From Hybos culiciformis (taxonomy: Eukaryota > Arthropoda > Insecta > Diptera > Hybotidae): DNA of 64,000 nt. Made by a program: the position numbers and the translations under genes. Of the stretch, positions 37,516 through 50,800 are shown piece by piece; the first letter of the stretch is position 1, and every line of letters begins with the position of its first letter. The stretch covers positions 15,699,922 through 15,763,921 of the forward strand of contig OZ023273.1 in the NCBI GenBank assembly GCA_964007475.1. The letters are read 5' to 3'. Below the pieces are notes generated by a model. It was not told where the DNA came from. It saw only the letters and a list, made by a program, of their open reading frames with translations, and did no database searches.

Positions 37516-37523
37516 TTACGTAA
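37516..37523. promoter_or_regulatory. D-box-like bZIP site TTACGTAA
   Basis: The perfect 8-bp palindrome TTACGTAA is preceded by G, matching the RTTACGTAAY site of PAR-bZIP factors (insect Vrille and Pdp1). It lies 22 bp from the E-box palindrome. Confidence 0.4.
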
Positions 37524-37560
37524 AATGGTGTGTACGCTCTTTTCCTTTATACATACTTAA

Positions 37561-37566
<6 letters not shown>

Positions 37567-37611
<45 letters not shown>
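37567..37611. repeat. (TA)22 microsatellite
   Basis: Uninterrupted TA dinucleotides over 45 bp, flanked by imperfect TATATG and TGTATATAT. Confidence 0.97.
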
Positions 37612-37614
<3 letters not shown>

Positions 37615-37623
37615 ATATATAAT

Positions 37624-38697
37624 ATATAATATCTGTATATAAAAATATCCCCAAAACATATATAAAATCATTAAAAACTACCACAACTTTAGTTTAAAAT
37701 ATACAGGAAAAAAAAAACAATCTACCTACATTTAAATTTATTTTCAGTTTTATTTTGTTTTCAAAACGTTTTGTTTCAAAATTGAAAGCTTTAAATAGGA
37801 TGGCACTTTTAACTTAAGAAATTGTGAAATTTTAAATCTGAAATTATGAGAAAAAGAAATTTCAATATTTGGAAACATTTCTTTATTATTTTTGTTATAT
37901 AAATATTTTACTGATTCAGATTATTTTTGCTTTCAACATAAATAAGTGTAATATTATTATGTTTACTGTGTGTATGATTTTGACAACGAATTTTTTTTCG
38001 CTCATTAAACGTAATTTCTTCTTTTTTTTTAATATAGGCGGTAATTAAATAAATTTGTCTATTAATATTTTCGTTATTATTCGAAATCATCAAATTGCTC
38101 ATTATATCTCATTGATACATAAAATTTGACCAACGGAAAAAATCATACAAAAAATCTTTTGGCTATAAAGCATAAAATCAGAAAAAATAAAAATAAAATA
38201 ATAATAATAATAGAAAAAAGCATATAGCCATTAGGATTTAATATTATTTTATACATACATTATGTGTATATGCAATTTTTTTATTTTTTTTGCTTTTAAA
38301 TAATGCTTATATATAATACCATTTATATACATCGCAACATACACATATAACGTTTAATGTCCTGCGGTGAATTTAAGCTCACATTATGTGGCTGGCTTTG
38401 TATTAAAATAAATTCAGATATGTATCACTTTATATGAATTATTTTATTTTAATTCTCAGATTTTATTTATGTTCTAAATGAAAGCAAATGAAAAAATAAT
38501 ATTAATAGTGATAATTGTCAAAAAACAAAAAAAAGACTCTACTGTTATCTTTTAATGCAACCGTATATTATTGAAAATTTTTCCTATAACTACTTATATT
38601 GTTTCAAAAATATGTAGAATTCAAATGTCTTGAATCGATTATTTGAATGCGTTAATTCTATTAAATTTTTTGTATTAAAAATTGAACATTTCTGTAA
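37624..38697. other. AT-rich non-coding DNA, no gene seen
   Basis: Background sequence with one less AT-rich patch near 38355-38400 that has neither splice sites nor a long open frame. Confidence 0.65.
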
Positions 38698-39103
38698 GAA
38701 AACCAAACGAATTTCGATGAAGAATGGAAGGTACTAAGAAATTCAATAATTTTTCATATGTGCAAAGAAAATATAATACATTTAATTAATTAGACTTTTC
38801 CGAAGGAGAATACATTGAGAACGGGAAAGGAAACCTATTTATACACTGGGAACATGGAGAATGTACCAAACCTGGTCAATTTATGGGTATATCATTATTA
38901 CATTGTGTACCACTGAATAATATGTTAATACTTCATATATCACAAATTTTTTTTAAAGACATAATTTCACATTATTGTCGTATGAATTGATTTGGAGGAC
39001 GCGGATTAATGAAAATTTGGATCGCAACTTACTCTCTTCACTTAATTTAAAAGTTGAATGCACAACTAAGGCATTCATTATACGAACTTTAATGGAAAAA
39101 TGA
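38698..39103 (+). pseudogene. Three tiled stop-free frames, possible decayed coding sequence
   Basis: Three plus-strand frames follow each other: 38698..38793 (31 codons, with NFDEEWKVLRNSIIFHMCK), 38790..38990 (66 codons, with EYIENGKGNLFIHWEHGECT then KPGQFMGI) and 38957..39103 (48 codons, with WRTRINENLDRNLLSSLNLK). Each begins where the last closes, as a frameshifted gene remnant would. G+C is higher than in the surroundings. I recognise no family and see no start codon context, TIR, or poly(A) tail. Chance tiling at this composition is a real alternative. Confidence 0.22.
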
Positions 39104-39575
39104 ACAAAAATATGTCCATCATTTCTTAATAATCTCTTCTTAATTTTTTTTTCTTTTATACTTAATTCAAAGCTATAATTTGTGATTTTGGTTAAGATTT
39201 AACCTTTTTACAAAACGAATTGAAGGAGTTGAATACCACAAATGAAGTAATGTTAACGAAATATGTATGAAACTAAAAAAAAAAAAATGTATTATAAAAA
39301 AAAAAATTAAAAAAAAAAAAAACAAACTGATAAATTCTGGACTAACAGGTTTACCTGGTGGTTTTTAATTTCTATGTGCGATAACATAGACAGTGGGGGA
39401 TAAAAGAGAAAAAGATCGATGACCAAATTATAGCCACATTTATTTATTTTTATTTTTTGTTGATATTGAATTTTTTTTTTTTTTTAACGAAGTTCAATTT
39501 AATATTATTATTATTATTTAAAAAATATTTTTCTTTTAATTTTTGTGGGTTTCTTACAGAAAAAAATAAGAAAAA

Positions 39576-39593
39576 AATACCTATATAGGTATT
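39576..39593. repeat. Perfect 18-bp palindrome
   Basis: AATACCTATATAGGTATT equals its own reverse complement. It is one of few palindromes of this size here that include G/C pairs. Confidence 0.8.
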
Positions 39594-41944
39594 ATACATA
39601 TATTTTAATAATATATAATTTAAAGAAATATGGTTGAATGCACAAAAAAAAATTTTTTATATCGCGCTTTAAATTACAACAACAACAACAAAACATAATA
39701 AACATAAAATATCCTCATATTCAAATTATGGTATCAAATATTTCTGTCTATAATTTATAATTTTAAAGTTATATTATGTTAGGTATGTAAAATATATATA
39801 TTGGGAATAATGGCTCAGCTCATTATGAGTAATTGTTTATGTGAGAAAAAAATATTTTTTAAGGCCAAAAAATAAAAAAAATAAAATTTTATTTAATGAA
39901 GAGAAAAAAAATAAAAGATTTATTAGAATAATATTTTATCTATTGATAATTTTTATATAATTTAAGTTCATAATATGAATAAGATTTGATATTATTTAAA
40001 GGTAGCCATTAATGATCTCTACGAATATCGATGGCCTTCAATGTATTTGGTGGATTGAAAAAAAAAAAACAGTTTTAGAATGTAATTATTGACAATTTTA
40101 AAGAAATATTGTTTAATTATTTTAATTTAACATTAATGCTGGAACTTTACTCGACATGAACTGATTTGTGTGACTGCCGTGAACTGTTAAAAGAGGTAAA
40201 ATTGTATTCAATTTTTAAGCCGGCGGCGATCAATACAGAAAAGGAACACGACAAAAGACGGACGTGTATTCAAATTTCTTAATTTTGTTTTGAATCTGGA
40301 AACATAGCAATGTAGATTTTTGAGTTACGCAAGAAATTAACCGTTTATGAAGATTTTTCCATCAGAACGAATATTATGTGTCTTATACTTTAGTATGCAT
40401 CAAGTTTTTGAGTCAGAACGAAGTCAGGGTTTTTAATTTTGCTGTTAGAAGCTTAAGTAAATTCTCATTTTTAACTATTAGTCAAAAAATCCATTTGGAA
40501 AATGAAAACTTATGTTTTAAGTACAATTTTTTTCTAAAGAGAAAACAAAATAAAATCCAATCAATTAAGATCATTTAAAATTAATTTTTAATCCAATATA
40601 TTATTTATTTATTTTTAATTTTTTTTAATTCGAAAAAATAAATAAATGTTATAAGAAAATTTTAGTAATACGTATACATTATAATGAAAATTTCCTAACC
40701 TAGATATATAGAAAATTTTTATCAATGACTAAAGAATTAGTTCTATCTAAAAGTTGTCATACATAATAAATTTTATTGTATTTTTATTTTATTTTTTAAA
40801 TAAAAAAATAAAAATAAATAAATATAAAATTACTGAAAAAATAGGTCTAGACTGAATGCCACCAACACAATAAAATAAAATTCTATATAACACTTTTGAT
40901 ACTAAATTTATTAAAATAACGTGTATCTCTCTATCTTAAATAAAAAAAAAAAATAATAAACAAATATACAATATACATATCTACATATAAAATAATAATA
41001 AAATTCCATTAACATAAATTTATGCAAGCCACAAATAAATATCGCATAAAACCATTTTTGTACTTAAAATCCAAAATATATTTGAAAAAAAAAAGAAAAA
41101 AAGAATATGCTTTGTTCCACTCTTCTAGACATACAATAAATTTTTTTTTCCGTTCTAACTAATCAAATGTCACTATCACAATTGAATCTGTCAAAATCAG
41201 TTATAAATTTTTTATGGTGCTGTTGATTATTACTTATATTTGTTGTTTTTTTTTTTTTATTTTTTTATTTTATTTTTTCGTTCTGAATAATATTTTGTCT
41301 GTTACATCACTATATAGTTATAGAATATGCCAGATCTGTTTTTTTTTTTAAATCAATGTTTTCAGTAAATAAGCTCATCTTTCAATATTTTAAGAATTTT
41401 CAAATTAAAGAGAAAAAAATTCTTGTTATCGATTTTTCATGCAAAAATCGAAAAATGAAAACTTTATTGGAAAAAAAATAAATATCCGACGATTGTAGGA
41501 AAAAAGTTTGTAAATATCAAAACTACACGACAAATTGGAACTTTCATCATTAGTAAACAAAGAAAGAATATTTCAGTAAAAGTTTCGATTGGCATAGTAA
41601 CCTAGCTATCAGTAGTAAATTGCATTAAGTTACTTAAATTTTAAATGAATGAAAGTATCGATTTTCTTCTACATGGTAAATAATATTTTTGTCTTTATAT
41701 ACGCATATAAATTATATTTCATTTTATAATTTTTTTGATAAATATTTACTGAATGAACTTGTGCCAAATTGATAATGAAGTAATTTATTACTTTTTGGAA
41801 CAACAATAGAAGAATTTACAAACAAACACATAAAAACAAGCATAAAAAATGTTTTAGTATACATTTATAATATTCCAACCCCATTTTATATATATATTTA
41901 TTTTTTATTTATTTATTTTTTTTTTTTGTTCATTTTCACTAATT

Positions 41945-41971
<27 letters not shown>
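41945..41971. repeat. (TTA)9 microsatellite
   Basis: Nine perfect TTA units. Confidence 0.9.
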
Positions 41972-41975
<4 letters not shown>

Positions 41976-42335
41976 TACTTTGATTATAATTTAAAAGGAT
42001 ATTTTTTTGGCATATCATCATAAAAATCAACCACCCAAAATAAATTCATTGGTCGTTAACCTTGACACTGGTACTGTTTTCGTTATACTTTATATTTACT
42101 TAATATTTTTCATATAAAAAAAAAATATATATCTTATAAACTAATTTTTTAAGACTTTTATTATTGTTATTATTTTTATGTATATTTCATGTTTTATATT
42201 ATTTTTATTTTATTTTATTTTTTTGCTTTGACTTGACATTTTCTTTAAATAAATTTTTGTTAAAAAGAAAGAAAAAAGTTTATAATATGTTGTGATGTAT
42301 CTCTGCCTGTGATCTAAAAATTTAAAAGTTTCGCA

Positions 42336-42455
42336 ATGGAGAGATGGAAAGTTTATAACGAATTGATCACTAAATTGGGAAAAATCTATGCACTATTCTA
42401 TACAAGTCATTACCCATATGAGTATAAAGAGTCTGTCTATGGCCTAAGAAAATAA
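42336..42455 (+). other. 39-codon small ORF with good start context
   Basis: The ATG at 42336 has G at -3 and G at +4. The ORF ends with TAA at 42453. It encodes MERWKVYNELITKLGKIYAL, then FYTSHYPYEYKESVYGLRK, with balanced composition and no Asn/Lys/Ile runs. Overlapping and following the stop is an AATAAA string. There is no signal peptide. It could be a microprotein or a remnant. ORFs of this size are common by chance, so support is weak. Confidence 0.2.
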
Positions 42456-43297
42456 AAAAAATAAAGTCCTCTAAATATTCTTTTCCAGTATACTTATAGC
42501 AACAAAGTTTTAAACAATTATTTCTTCTATTAAATGCAACTTCAGCAAGGTCGGTTAGGAAAACGTAAATTTAATGTCGAAAAATCCTGATTCCAATAAA
42601 AAAAGATAAATAACTTTTTTCTGGCATTTTAGAAAAAATCTTGCCTTAAAACAATATTAAGGCCCCAATCAAACACATTATTTCCAATCATTTTGTGAGC
42701 CCATTTAATTATCACGAACGAATTTGCCCGCTCTTATATAATATATAAGTAAGTACTTAATTGTTAAAATATATTTCCTCATGAAAAGGACATTAAAATA
42801 TTGAAATTTGAATTGAAAGTAGTAAATTATCTTTTAAATTACTGGGTATTTTGAAAGAATAGGTATTTGAATTGGGTTATACACAAAAAAACACAAAAAT
42901 AACACAAAAGTTAATAAGCCTTTTGTTTTTAGTATTTATTTTCAAAGTCATCTTCAGTAGTAGTACAGATAAAGCTTTTTTTTTGTTGAAAAATTGAAAG
43001 CCTACAACCACGTATTCAACCTATATATATATATACAATATACCTCTAATACATACACATAGATATAATTTTGTAATATGAAAAACTTTTGAATTAAATT
43101 GAATACATTTTCTTTCTAATTTATGTGAAATATTTTTGGGGGTTTAAGCGTTTATAAGTTTTGTTCACAGCAGACATTATTTTCAGAAATTCTAAAATGA
43201 AATTGCCACCTTAAATAATATAAAAAAAAAAAACACAAAAATTCAATATAAAAATATACGTAACTAAATTGGTGGGATGAAAATTTTAGTGTTTAAC

Positions 43298-43298
<1 letters not shown>

Positions 43299-43330
<32 letters not shown>
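43299..43330. repeat. (TTA)10 microsatellite
   Basis: Uninterrupted TTA units over 32 bp. Confidence 0.95.
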
Positions 43331-43765
43331 TTATTTTTTGTTCATATAGTCAAGGCACAAAATGTGAGAAAATTTTTTGGGGATGAAATTTTTTTATTAT
43401 TATTATTACTATTTTTGTTTTTATTTTTATTGCAATTTCAATAATGTAATAATAAATTACATTTTAAAATTATAGGAAAGTGCCTGTTGATTTTTTGTTT
43501 TGAAAATAGATATAAATAGGATAAAATAGTAAATTTTTGGCGGGAAATTAAAATTAAGGAAAAAGATAGGAAATTAAAAGTATGGTTAACAAAATAAATT
43601 TTGTTGATTCTAATTTAGAAACTTGTATACAAAATAATAGTTTAAAAAATATTGAACATTATAATTTGAGTTTAAATGAATTATTCAAATTAGAAAGAAT
43701 TTAATTTTATAAAATCGGTATTTAATTTGAATCTACAAAATACTAGATAATGAAATAGTGCTTAA

Positions 43766-43939
43766 AGTGCCGGCTTGCTTGAATACCTAGACTTTTTCCC
43801 TGTACATATAGGATCAAATATCTGGACTATATTCAACATACACCGGGTCTCAATTTTATACGTTCCCAAAAAGTTCAATAATTGTTTTGAACTTTTTATA
43901 AAATCTTATTATATTTTTTTGGATTTCTTCAACATATAA
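43766..43939 (+). other. 57-codon stop-free patch
   Basis: The frame is open from after TAA (43763-43765) to TAA at 43937-43939. The first half is less AT-rich and reads SAGLLEYLDFFPVHIGSNIW, then TIFNIHRVSILYVPKKF. No ATG is at the start. No family is recognised. Length is within chance expectation. Confidence 0.13.
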
Positions 43940-44659
43940 AATTCTTATTAATTATAATAAGAATTTTAGAAAAAAAATTCACGTTTTTAATTAATTTTTT
44001 TTCTCAAGTTTTTAAAATTTTATATACATCTGTGCAATAAAATGTAGGTAGTATACTTTATTTAATGTATGGAAGTATAAAAAACTATTTCTGTACATGC
44101 TCTACATTATAAGAATTTGAAAATAATTTAAGAAGAAAATGGAAAATATTTTCAATTTTTCCATGTTGTTGAAAGTATGCTATATTTTATATACGTATAT
44201 TACCTTATGTAGACTTTCAAAAAAGGAAAACAAAAAAAAAAAAACAGGAAAAGTTTTCTTAATAAAATTGAAAAATATCATTGAAGGATTTTTCATTAAT
44301 AATATAAAATGTATGGAATTTAAATAGATTTTGTAAACAGACTTACGAGATAAGGTGTATTTAGTTAATTTAAATAGTATAAAAGAAATTAGTTTTTTCT
44401 TGTTTAATTCGTTTAAGCGATTGTCTTCACCACCAAATTGATATTACAAAATAACCTTTTTTACTTTTCTATTGCAACCATCTGAAAATTATTAAGAAAC
44501 ATTTACATACTTTCTATTAATATATAATAAAGTTCCCCATTTTTGAATACTTAAAAAAGATTCCGACCATCGCAAAAATTTTGATATTTGTAGCAATAAA
44601 ATGTATGATAGACTTTGAAAAATGATATAACACTTTATTGAAAAAATTTAACATCAATT

Positions 44660-44839
44660 TTAGGTTGTTATGTTCACATACTGATGAAAGATTTTTGAAT
44701 TATTCATTCCACTACGGGCCTTTTTTCTACCACTGTCGGACAACTATACATCGTTAAAAAATCTTGAATCGTAAATTTTGTACCGAAATTGGAAATCAGT
44801 CACAGCACCTTCTATACTTAGTTCTTCTACAGAAATAAT
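44660..44839 (-). pseudogene. Protein-like minus-strand frame with one internal stop
   Basis: After a TAA (44842-44840) the frame is open for 31 codons (SVEELSIEGAVTDFQFRYKI, then YDSRFFNDV). It meets a TAG at 44746-44744, then continues open for 27 codons (LSDSGRKKARSGMNNSKIFH) to a TAA. An acceptor-like TTTCTGTAG lies at its start on the same strand. The composition is unlike the AT-driven ORFs around it. It may be a terminal exon ending at the TAG, or a decayed gene with one nonsense change. The family is not recognised. Confidence 0.22.
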
Positions 44840-47800
44840 TTACTGCAATATTATTAAGAGTGTATAAATTTCGAAAATAAAGAATTCAAAATGACATATA
44901 TATAAAATATGTTTTTTTTCATAAAATACAACCAATTGGAATCGAAAGTATTTCCTTAAGGACTCAAAATATTTTATATATGTACTTCATACTTATAAAT
45001 TTTCTGTTTTTGCTCGAATCGCTATAAAGAATCTACTACAGTATTAAATTAAAGTAAAATTTTGTTATACTTCAGTTCTTGTATTTGATTCTTTTTTTTT
45101 TTTCTTTTTAAAATTTAATTTATATATATATTGGCAGTATTATAAAGGAAATATTTTATAGAAAAAAGACGTGATGCAGTACAAAACATTGAAATGCAAT
45201 TTAGAAATCCTCTTAAGAAAATTTGAAAATGGATGAAAATGCATAAGGATTCAATTTGTGTACATTTCTATATGTATTGCATATATATTTAGCTTATTTA
45301 AGTTTTCCTAAAGAGAATTTTTTATAAGTTTGCATTTTCCAACATCCTTTTGCTATAAACATTCAAGAAAAATATATATAATATATTAAAAAATATATAT
45401 TTTTTTTATTATAATAAAATGAAAAAAAAAACAAAAAAAAAATGGAATTAAATTTATTTTTTTGCACAGAATTCCTTTTTGTGCATGAACTTTAAAATAT
45501 AATATAAAGCTTTTTTGGCATAAAAGGAACCACACAAATACATCAATAACACTATACGAAATAAAAAAATGTAGTTCTTATTTTTTTTTTTTCATTCATT
45601 TTTGAATGGATTTTTAAATTGAAATAAATAGGGTAAATCCTTTAAAACCACAGAGATTTCGTTAAAAAAAAAAAAACAAAAAAAAAATATTGTTTACATC
45701 ATTCATCAGTAATATAGTGAATGCTCTTATTATCACCATCCGTATATAATAGTATCGAAATTAAAGTTATTTTCACAAAAATTAGAATCGTAAAGTTTTG
45801 AATCTGAAAATATCCTTGTAACTATAAATTTACAATTAGTTTTATTCTGGTGACTATGCGTGCCTTTATTCTTAATTCATATTAATTAGTTTGAACTACT
45901 TTCAGTTTCTTAGAACTGCGTTAAGTTTCTAAACCCAATTGCATCGGATTTGAGACATAAAATCATATGAAAATGTTCTGAAATAAATTATTAGTTCCTA
46001 ATACATACTTGCATTATCATTAAATTAAAAAAAAAATATGTATATTCCAAATTCAAACTTTAAGTTGAAATTGATTATCTAAATTTCAAAAAAAAAAAAA
46101 ACAAAAATAAATAAATAAAATAATAATAATGATGGAATATTGATTTTCACCCTATTTTCTTTCAAGGAAAAAGAATTTTCGTTTTACATTTTCTTATAAA
46201 AAAAAAAATTAAATAAAAATAAAATCAAAGAAAAAAAACAAAAAAATCAGACAAAACTAATATAGACAAAGAAAATGTACATTTCATTGTGTTTATTTTT
46301 ATATAAAAAAAAATATTATTTTCTTTCTTCCCTTCTTTCATGTCCTTTTTTATGGATTTTTGAAAAGTATATCCTTATAGCTTTTGCCAGATATCCTTGT
46401 ACACATAAAAATAGTCTATATTGCGAGATTGTTTTTTTTTTTTTGTTAATTCAAGAGAAAAGTTTTTTTTTTTTCTAAAATAAAAAAAAAAAAAGCATTA
46501 TAACTTGTACATAAAAAGTGTCTGGGTCTGGATCTAAGACCGAAAATAAAGAATGTTGTTGTTTGTGCTGGATGTAGAATAAAAAAAAAAAAACAAAAAA
46601 CAGCAGCAAAATATTTTTTCATTGAATTAATTGATAATAAATGCCTTTTAGCTTATTTTGAATTAAGCAATTTTTTATTTTTGACGTTGCAATCTATCTT
46701 AAATTAATTAATTTTCATAAAATTGTTTTTATTTTTTGTTTAATGTTATTTATATTGTTTTTTTGGCAATAAGAGTCTCAAAAGTACGACGTTTGGAAAG
46801 GAAAAATATTATCACTACATTAAATCAAATTTTACAATAAAAAATTCCAGTATTTGTAGTCCAACTTATTGAGATTGCGTGTTAGACTTATTTTGAAAAT
46901 ATTCGTTGTGCATGTTGGAACCTAATGAAGATACATATTCATAAGAAATTATGTAATTCTTTTTAGAAAAAGAATGAGGTTGTTAAAAAGTTGTAAGTTT
47001 CATAACTCATATTTCATGGGTATGAAATAAAATATATCTTAAAGGAATAAATAATTACGATCCTTATATTATTCAAAATTTTTATTAAAATTTTATACAC
47101 ATTAAATCAATGTTAGAGAATTACTAAATTTTGTTTTGTTTTATTATACATTAATATTGTTTTTCAATATTATATTGAAAAAAGAAATTTCTTTTTGTTT
47201 TCTGGAGCAAAAAAGCGTATAGAACAAAATCGGATTAAAGTTATTATAAAATTTCCATTTTAATGAAAGAAAAAGATATGAATTTGGTTTTTTCTTCATC
47301 ATTTTCAGGATTTTTATTTTATATTTTTTATTTTCTTGACTATTATAAATGGGGTGCTTTGATGTGATTGGTTTCTATTATAGCGCAGTCGCTTAAAATC
47401 ATCGAATCCAAAAAAGTAAGATGAATTAAGTCGTTGAATTTTTTTTGTTTTTTTTTATTTTTTCGGAGTATGAAATGAAAAGAAAAATTGCTAGGAAAAA
47501 TGTGTATGTTTTTTTTTTTTGAATTAAAAAAATATATATAAATGTATACATATATATACATTTTGATAGAAAAGAAGGAAATCAGAGAAAAATTGTTAGT
47601 ATATGTGAAAGGATATGAATTTTTATTTTTTTTTTCTAAGGATGCAGAAACGCTTAGTGACGTGAGAAGGGAATTTTATTATTTTTATTTTTGCTTTCGT
47701 ATACGAAAGTTTTAATATTGTACATATTTTGATAGATTTAAATATGTATATGTATATTAATATATATGTATATATGCATGGTTATAAAAAAAAACATTAA

Positions 47801-50800
47801 AAAAAAAAATAGTATAAACTTTAAGGTTTTAGATGCAAGCAAGGAGCAACAAAAAAAAAATGTACATATAATTATTTTAATATGTATATAACAAAAAAAA
47901 AAAAAAAAAATCTTGATAAAATGAATTAGATTATAAGAATTTAATTTAAAGTTTGTTTTTTTTTTTTTTGTCTTTTTTTTTTTGAACCCATTTTAACAGA
48001 AATAATTTTAATTATTTATTAAAGATTAAAAATAAGATATTATGCGCTTAGTTTTTTTCTGTTGTTAAATTTATGACAAAGCTATCTGAGTTTTTAATTT
48101 TTTTTTTTTTTTAGCTTTAATAAAATGATAGAACTTATAAAATTTACAATAAAGCGACATTATTCTATACAAATAACCTGATGATAGGAACTTGGTAGTA
48201 GTAAAATGTTTTACAACATAAACAAATGAAATTTTTGAGGTTAAATACATTATCTGAAATTGCAAAGGGTAAGGATTAGTGAGATTATGTAATGAGTACA
48301 AATATTTAGTAAACTGAACGGAAATAGTATTAATATTAAGATTTTATTATAAAAAACAAGGTTGAATTTTGTTTTTTTTTTTTAATGACAGGCATTTGCT
48401 ACTTTTCTAATAAAAAAACCTGTAAAATAAAGTACGAGTAAATGCTTAAATACAATTAAAAAGTCGGTAATCAAATAAAAATCTAACTCGAATAGATCTC
48501 CGGTCAAATTCTGTAATAATAAATTACATAAAAATGTGACTCGAACAGCTTTCTCATATCCTTTCACATATATTAAAAAAACAGAATTTGCACTCTGAAC
48601 TAAATCTGAGTTGAATTAATCCTATTTTTTAGTATTAGGTAATAATCAAAAGCTTTTATGTTTTGAGGAACAATACTGAATTTGAAACTTAAAAAAACTT
48701 ATTTTAAAAAATTATATATGGCAAAATTTTGATCATCTCATGTGTACGGAATTCGGTAGATATAAAGCAATAGTTTAACAGAACAAAAATTTATCAAATT
48801 AATTTTCAATTTAATTGTAAACTATGCCTATATATTTGAAATTTTATTCTAATGTTATGCGACATTTGCAAAATCTTAAAGTTGGAAAAAAAAAACTTTT
48901 CTTCAATGCGAACACATATTTTCATGGACATACACACTTTTTAATTGAAATTCTTAAATTTATGGAAAGAAAAAAAATATTATATACAAAAAAAATTGTT
49001 TTATTTAATCTTTATGTAATATTTTGTGCTTTATAGATCGGATTCAGAGTATATTAAATTTTGTTCAAAATAATAAATTATACAATATAAAAAAAAAAAT
49101 TAATTTTATCTTTAATTTAAGAAACAAAAATGTGTCCTGAAATTTAATATTTTTCATAATATAATATCCTTTTTTTCGATTTTGTTTTCCCAAAACAAAA
49201 ATGTAAACATTTTATATTTATATTGTTTTTATATAAAAAAAAAAATAAAGCATATTATATACGCCCATAAATTATACAATATTTCGTCCTGAAAATATCC
49301 CTTAAAAATAAATCTATCTACTTTCATCAAATTACTTTTTTTTGTTTTTTTTTATTTTTTTTTTGCAAAATAAATTCTTTTTTAACAAAAATTTGTATAC
49401 AGATATGTATAAGTACAGAATGTTGATTTAGTTATATATATGGTATATATACGAAATAATAATAATAATATTGCATGTATATATACAACCTAATATATCT
49501 TATACATACTGTATATTTAAACAAGTTTATTTGAATGAAAGCGGAAAATTGTGAAATATTATTGGAGAAAAATCTGAGAAATTTTTTTATAATGTATATA
49601 GAGGTATGTTATATTTATTGCATTTTACGCAAAAAATAGTAATTCTCGGTGTAACTTCAAAGATTATACAAACAATTTAATTTTAATAAGCTATTTTTAA
49701 CCCTAAAAATGTTTGTTAGTCTATGTTATGATCCTCTTTTTAATAGCACTTTTATGCAAAAAGTGGGATGTTGAAGTTATAATCAATTTCGAATATCCTT
49801 TTTCATTTGAATTTTAGAAATCTAGTAATTTTTTGAACTTTTTGTTCAAGCTACATGTTGACCTGAAACTGAGAATATAAATTGAGAGCACTCCATTTGA
49901 GATAAAAATGTATTTAATTAGAATCACATATGTGGTGTACTTTATTGATTATTGATAAAATCAACAATAATGTGCAATTGAAATACACATATTGTTATCG
50001 ATTTTGTCGACTAACATTTTAATACATAATTGAAATAAAGAATGATTGTAACAGATTTTTTTAGCAGAATCATTGAAAAAAAAAAATATATATATGCCGT
50101 ACGTATATCTACATTATGTACGGTAGTGATACGTTATACATAAGCTTCCTTATGATCCTTTCAAAATGAAATAAAAGCTCTTCTTTTATAATTTTTATAT
50201 ATGTATATAAATGAATGTATACAAATATTTTTTTGCAATAAATATAAAATATACACGTTCTTTTGAATATAATACACATATAGTATGTATTAACATTATA
50301 TAAAACATATCATAACACAATGTATCTTATGTACATATATATAAATTATATATATATGAATGAATGTACATGTTTGTGTATAAAATTGAAAAAAAATAAA
50401 AGAACAAAAATTAATATAAAAATTGTGTATTTTTATTCGAGTCAGTGCTTTTGAATTAAAATTTTTTTTTGTTTTATTTTATTTTTTTTTTATTTTTTTT
50501 TTTTAACACAAAAATTTTATTAAAAAATTCCAATGTTCATATATATTAAAAAATATTTTATTTCAGAAAAATGAAATATGTTGTCAATAATAACATTAAA
50601 CCTCATAATATGCCTATTTTAAAATTCAGGAAGTTCTATGACTTGAAATTGAAATTATACATACATTATATTACACAACACATATAATTTTAACAAAATA
50701 ATAATATACAAAATAATATACACAAAAATTGCAAATTAAATTTATTATACTATCATGGTTTAATGGAACTAAAAAAAAGTTAAAATTTAATTTTTTTTCT

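Larger units (their letters stand above)
37428..37556. promoter_or_regulatory. GC-richer island, candidate regulatory element
   Basis: This ~130 bp patch has clearly more G+C than its flanks and contains two canonical palindromic binding sites (next two entries). Both strands are also open: minus 37556..37431 for 41 codons (including RNINSVIYEGHVTVKRTNTQ) and plus 37428..37523 for about 31 codons (including LGIRAFDGHVTLINHRINV). Both cannot be coding, and no splice sites are evident, so a conserved enhancer-like element is the simpler reading. A (TA)22 tract lies immediately to the right. Confidence 0.35.
39104..42335. other. AT-rich non-coding DNA
   Basis: No gene seen. It includes a perfect 18-bp palindrome AATACCTATATAGGTATT at 39576..39593, an (ATT) microsatellite at 41945..41971, and a CpG-rich word GCCGGCGGCGATC at about 40219 that is not part of a supported exon. 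Confidence 0.6.

Noticed and set aside
39347..39366. Short GLPGG-like codons after an AACAG acceptor, like a collagen exon
   Set aside because: Only about five codons before a stop, and the putative branch site is too close to the acceptor.
47384..47415. 32-nt microexon on the plus strand (CTATTATAG before, GTAAGA after)
   Set aside because: The length is not a multiple of three, the strand is opposite to the better exon, and the splice matches are no better than expected in T/A-rich DNA.
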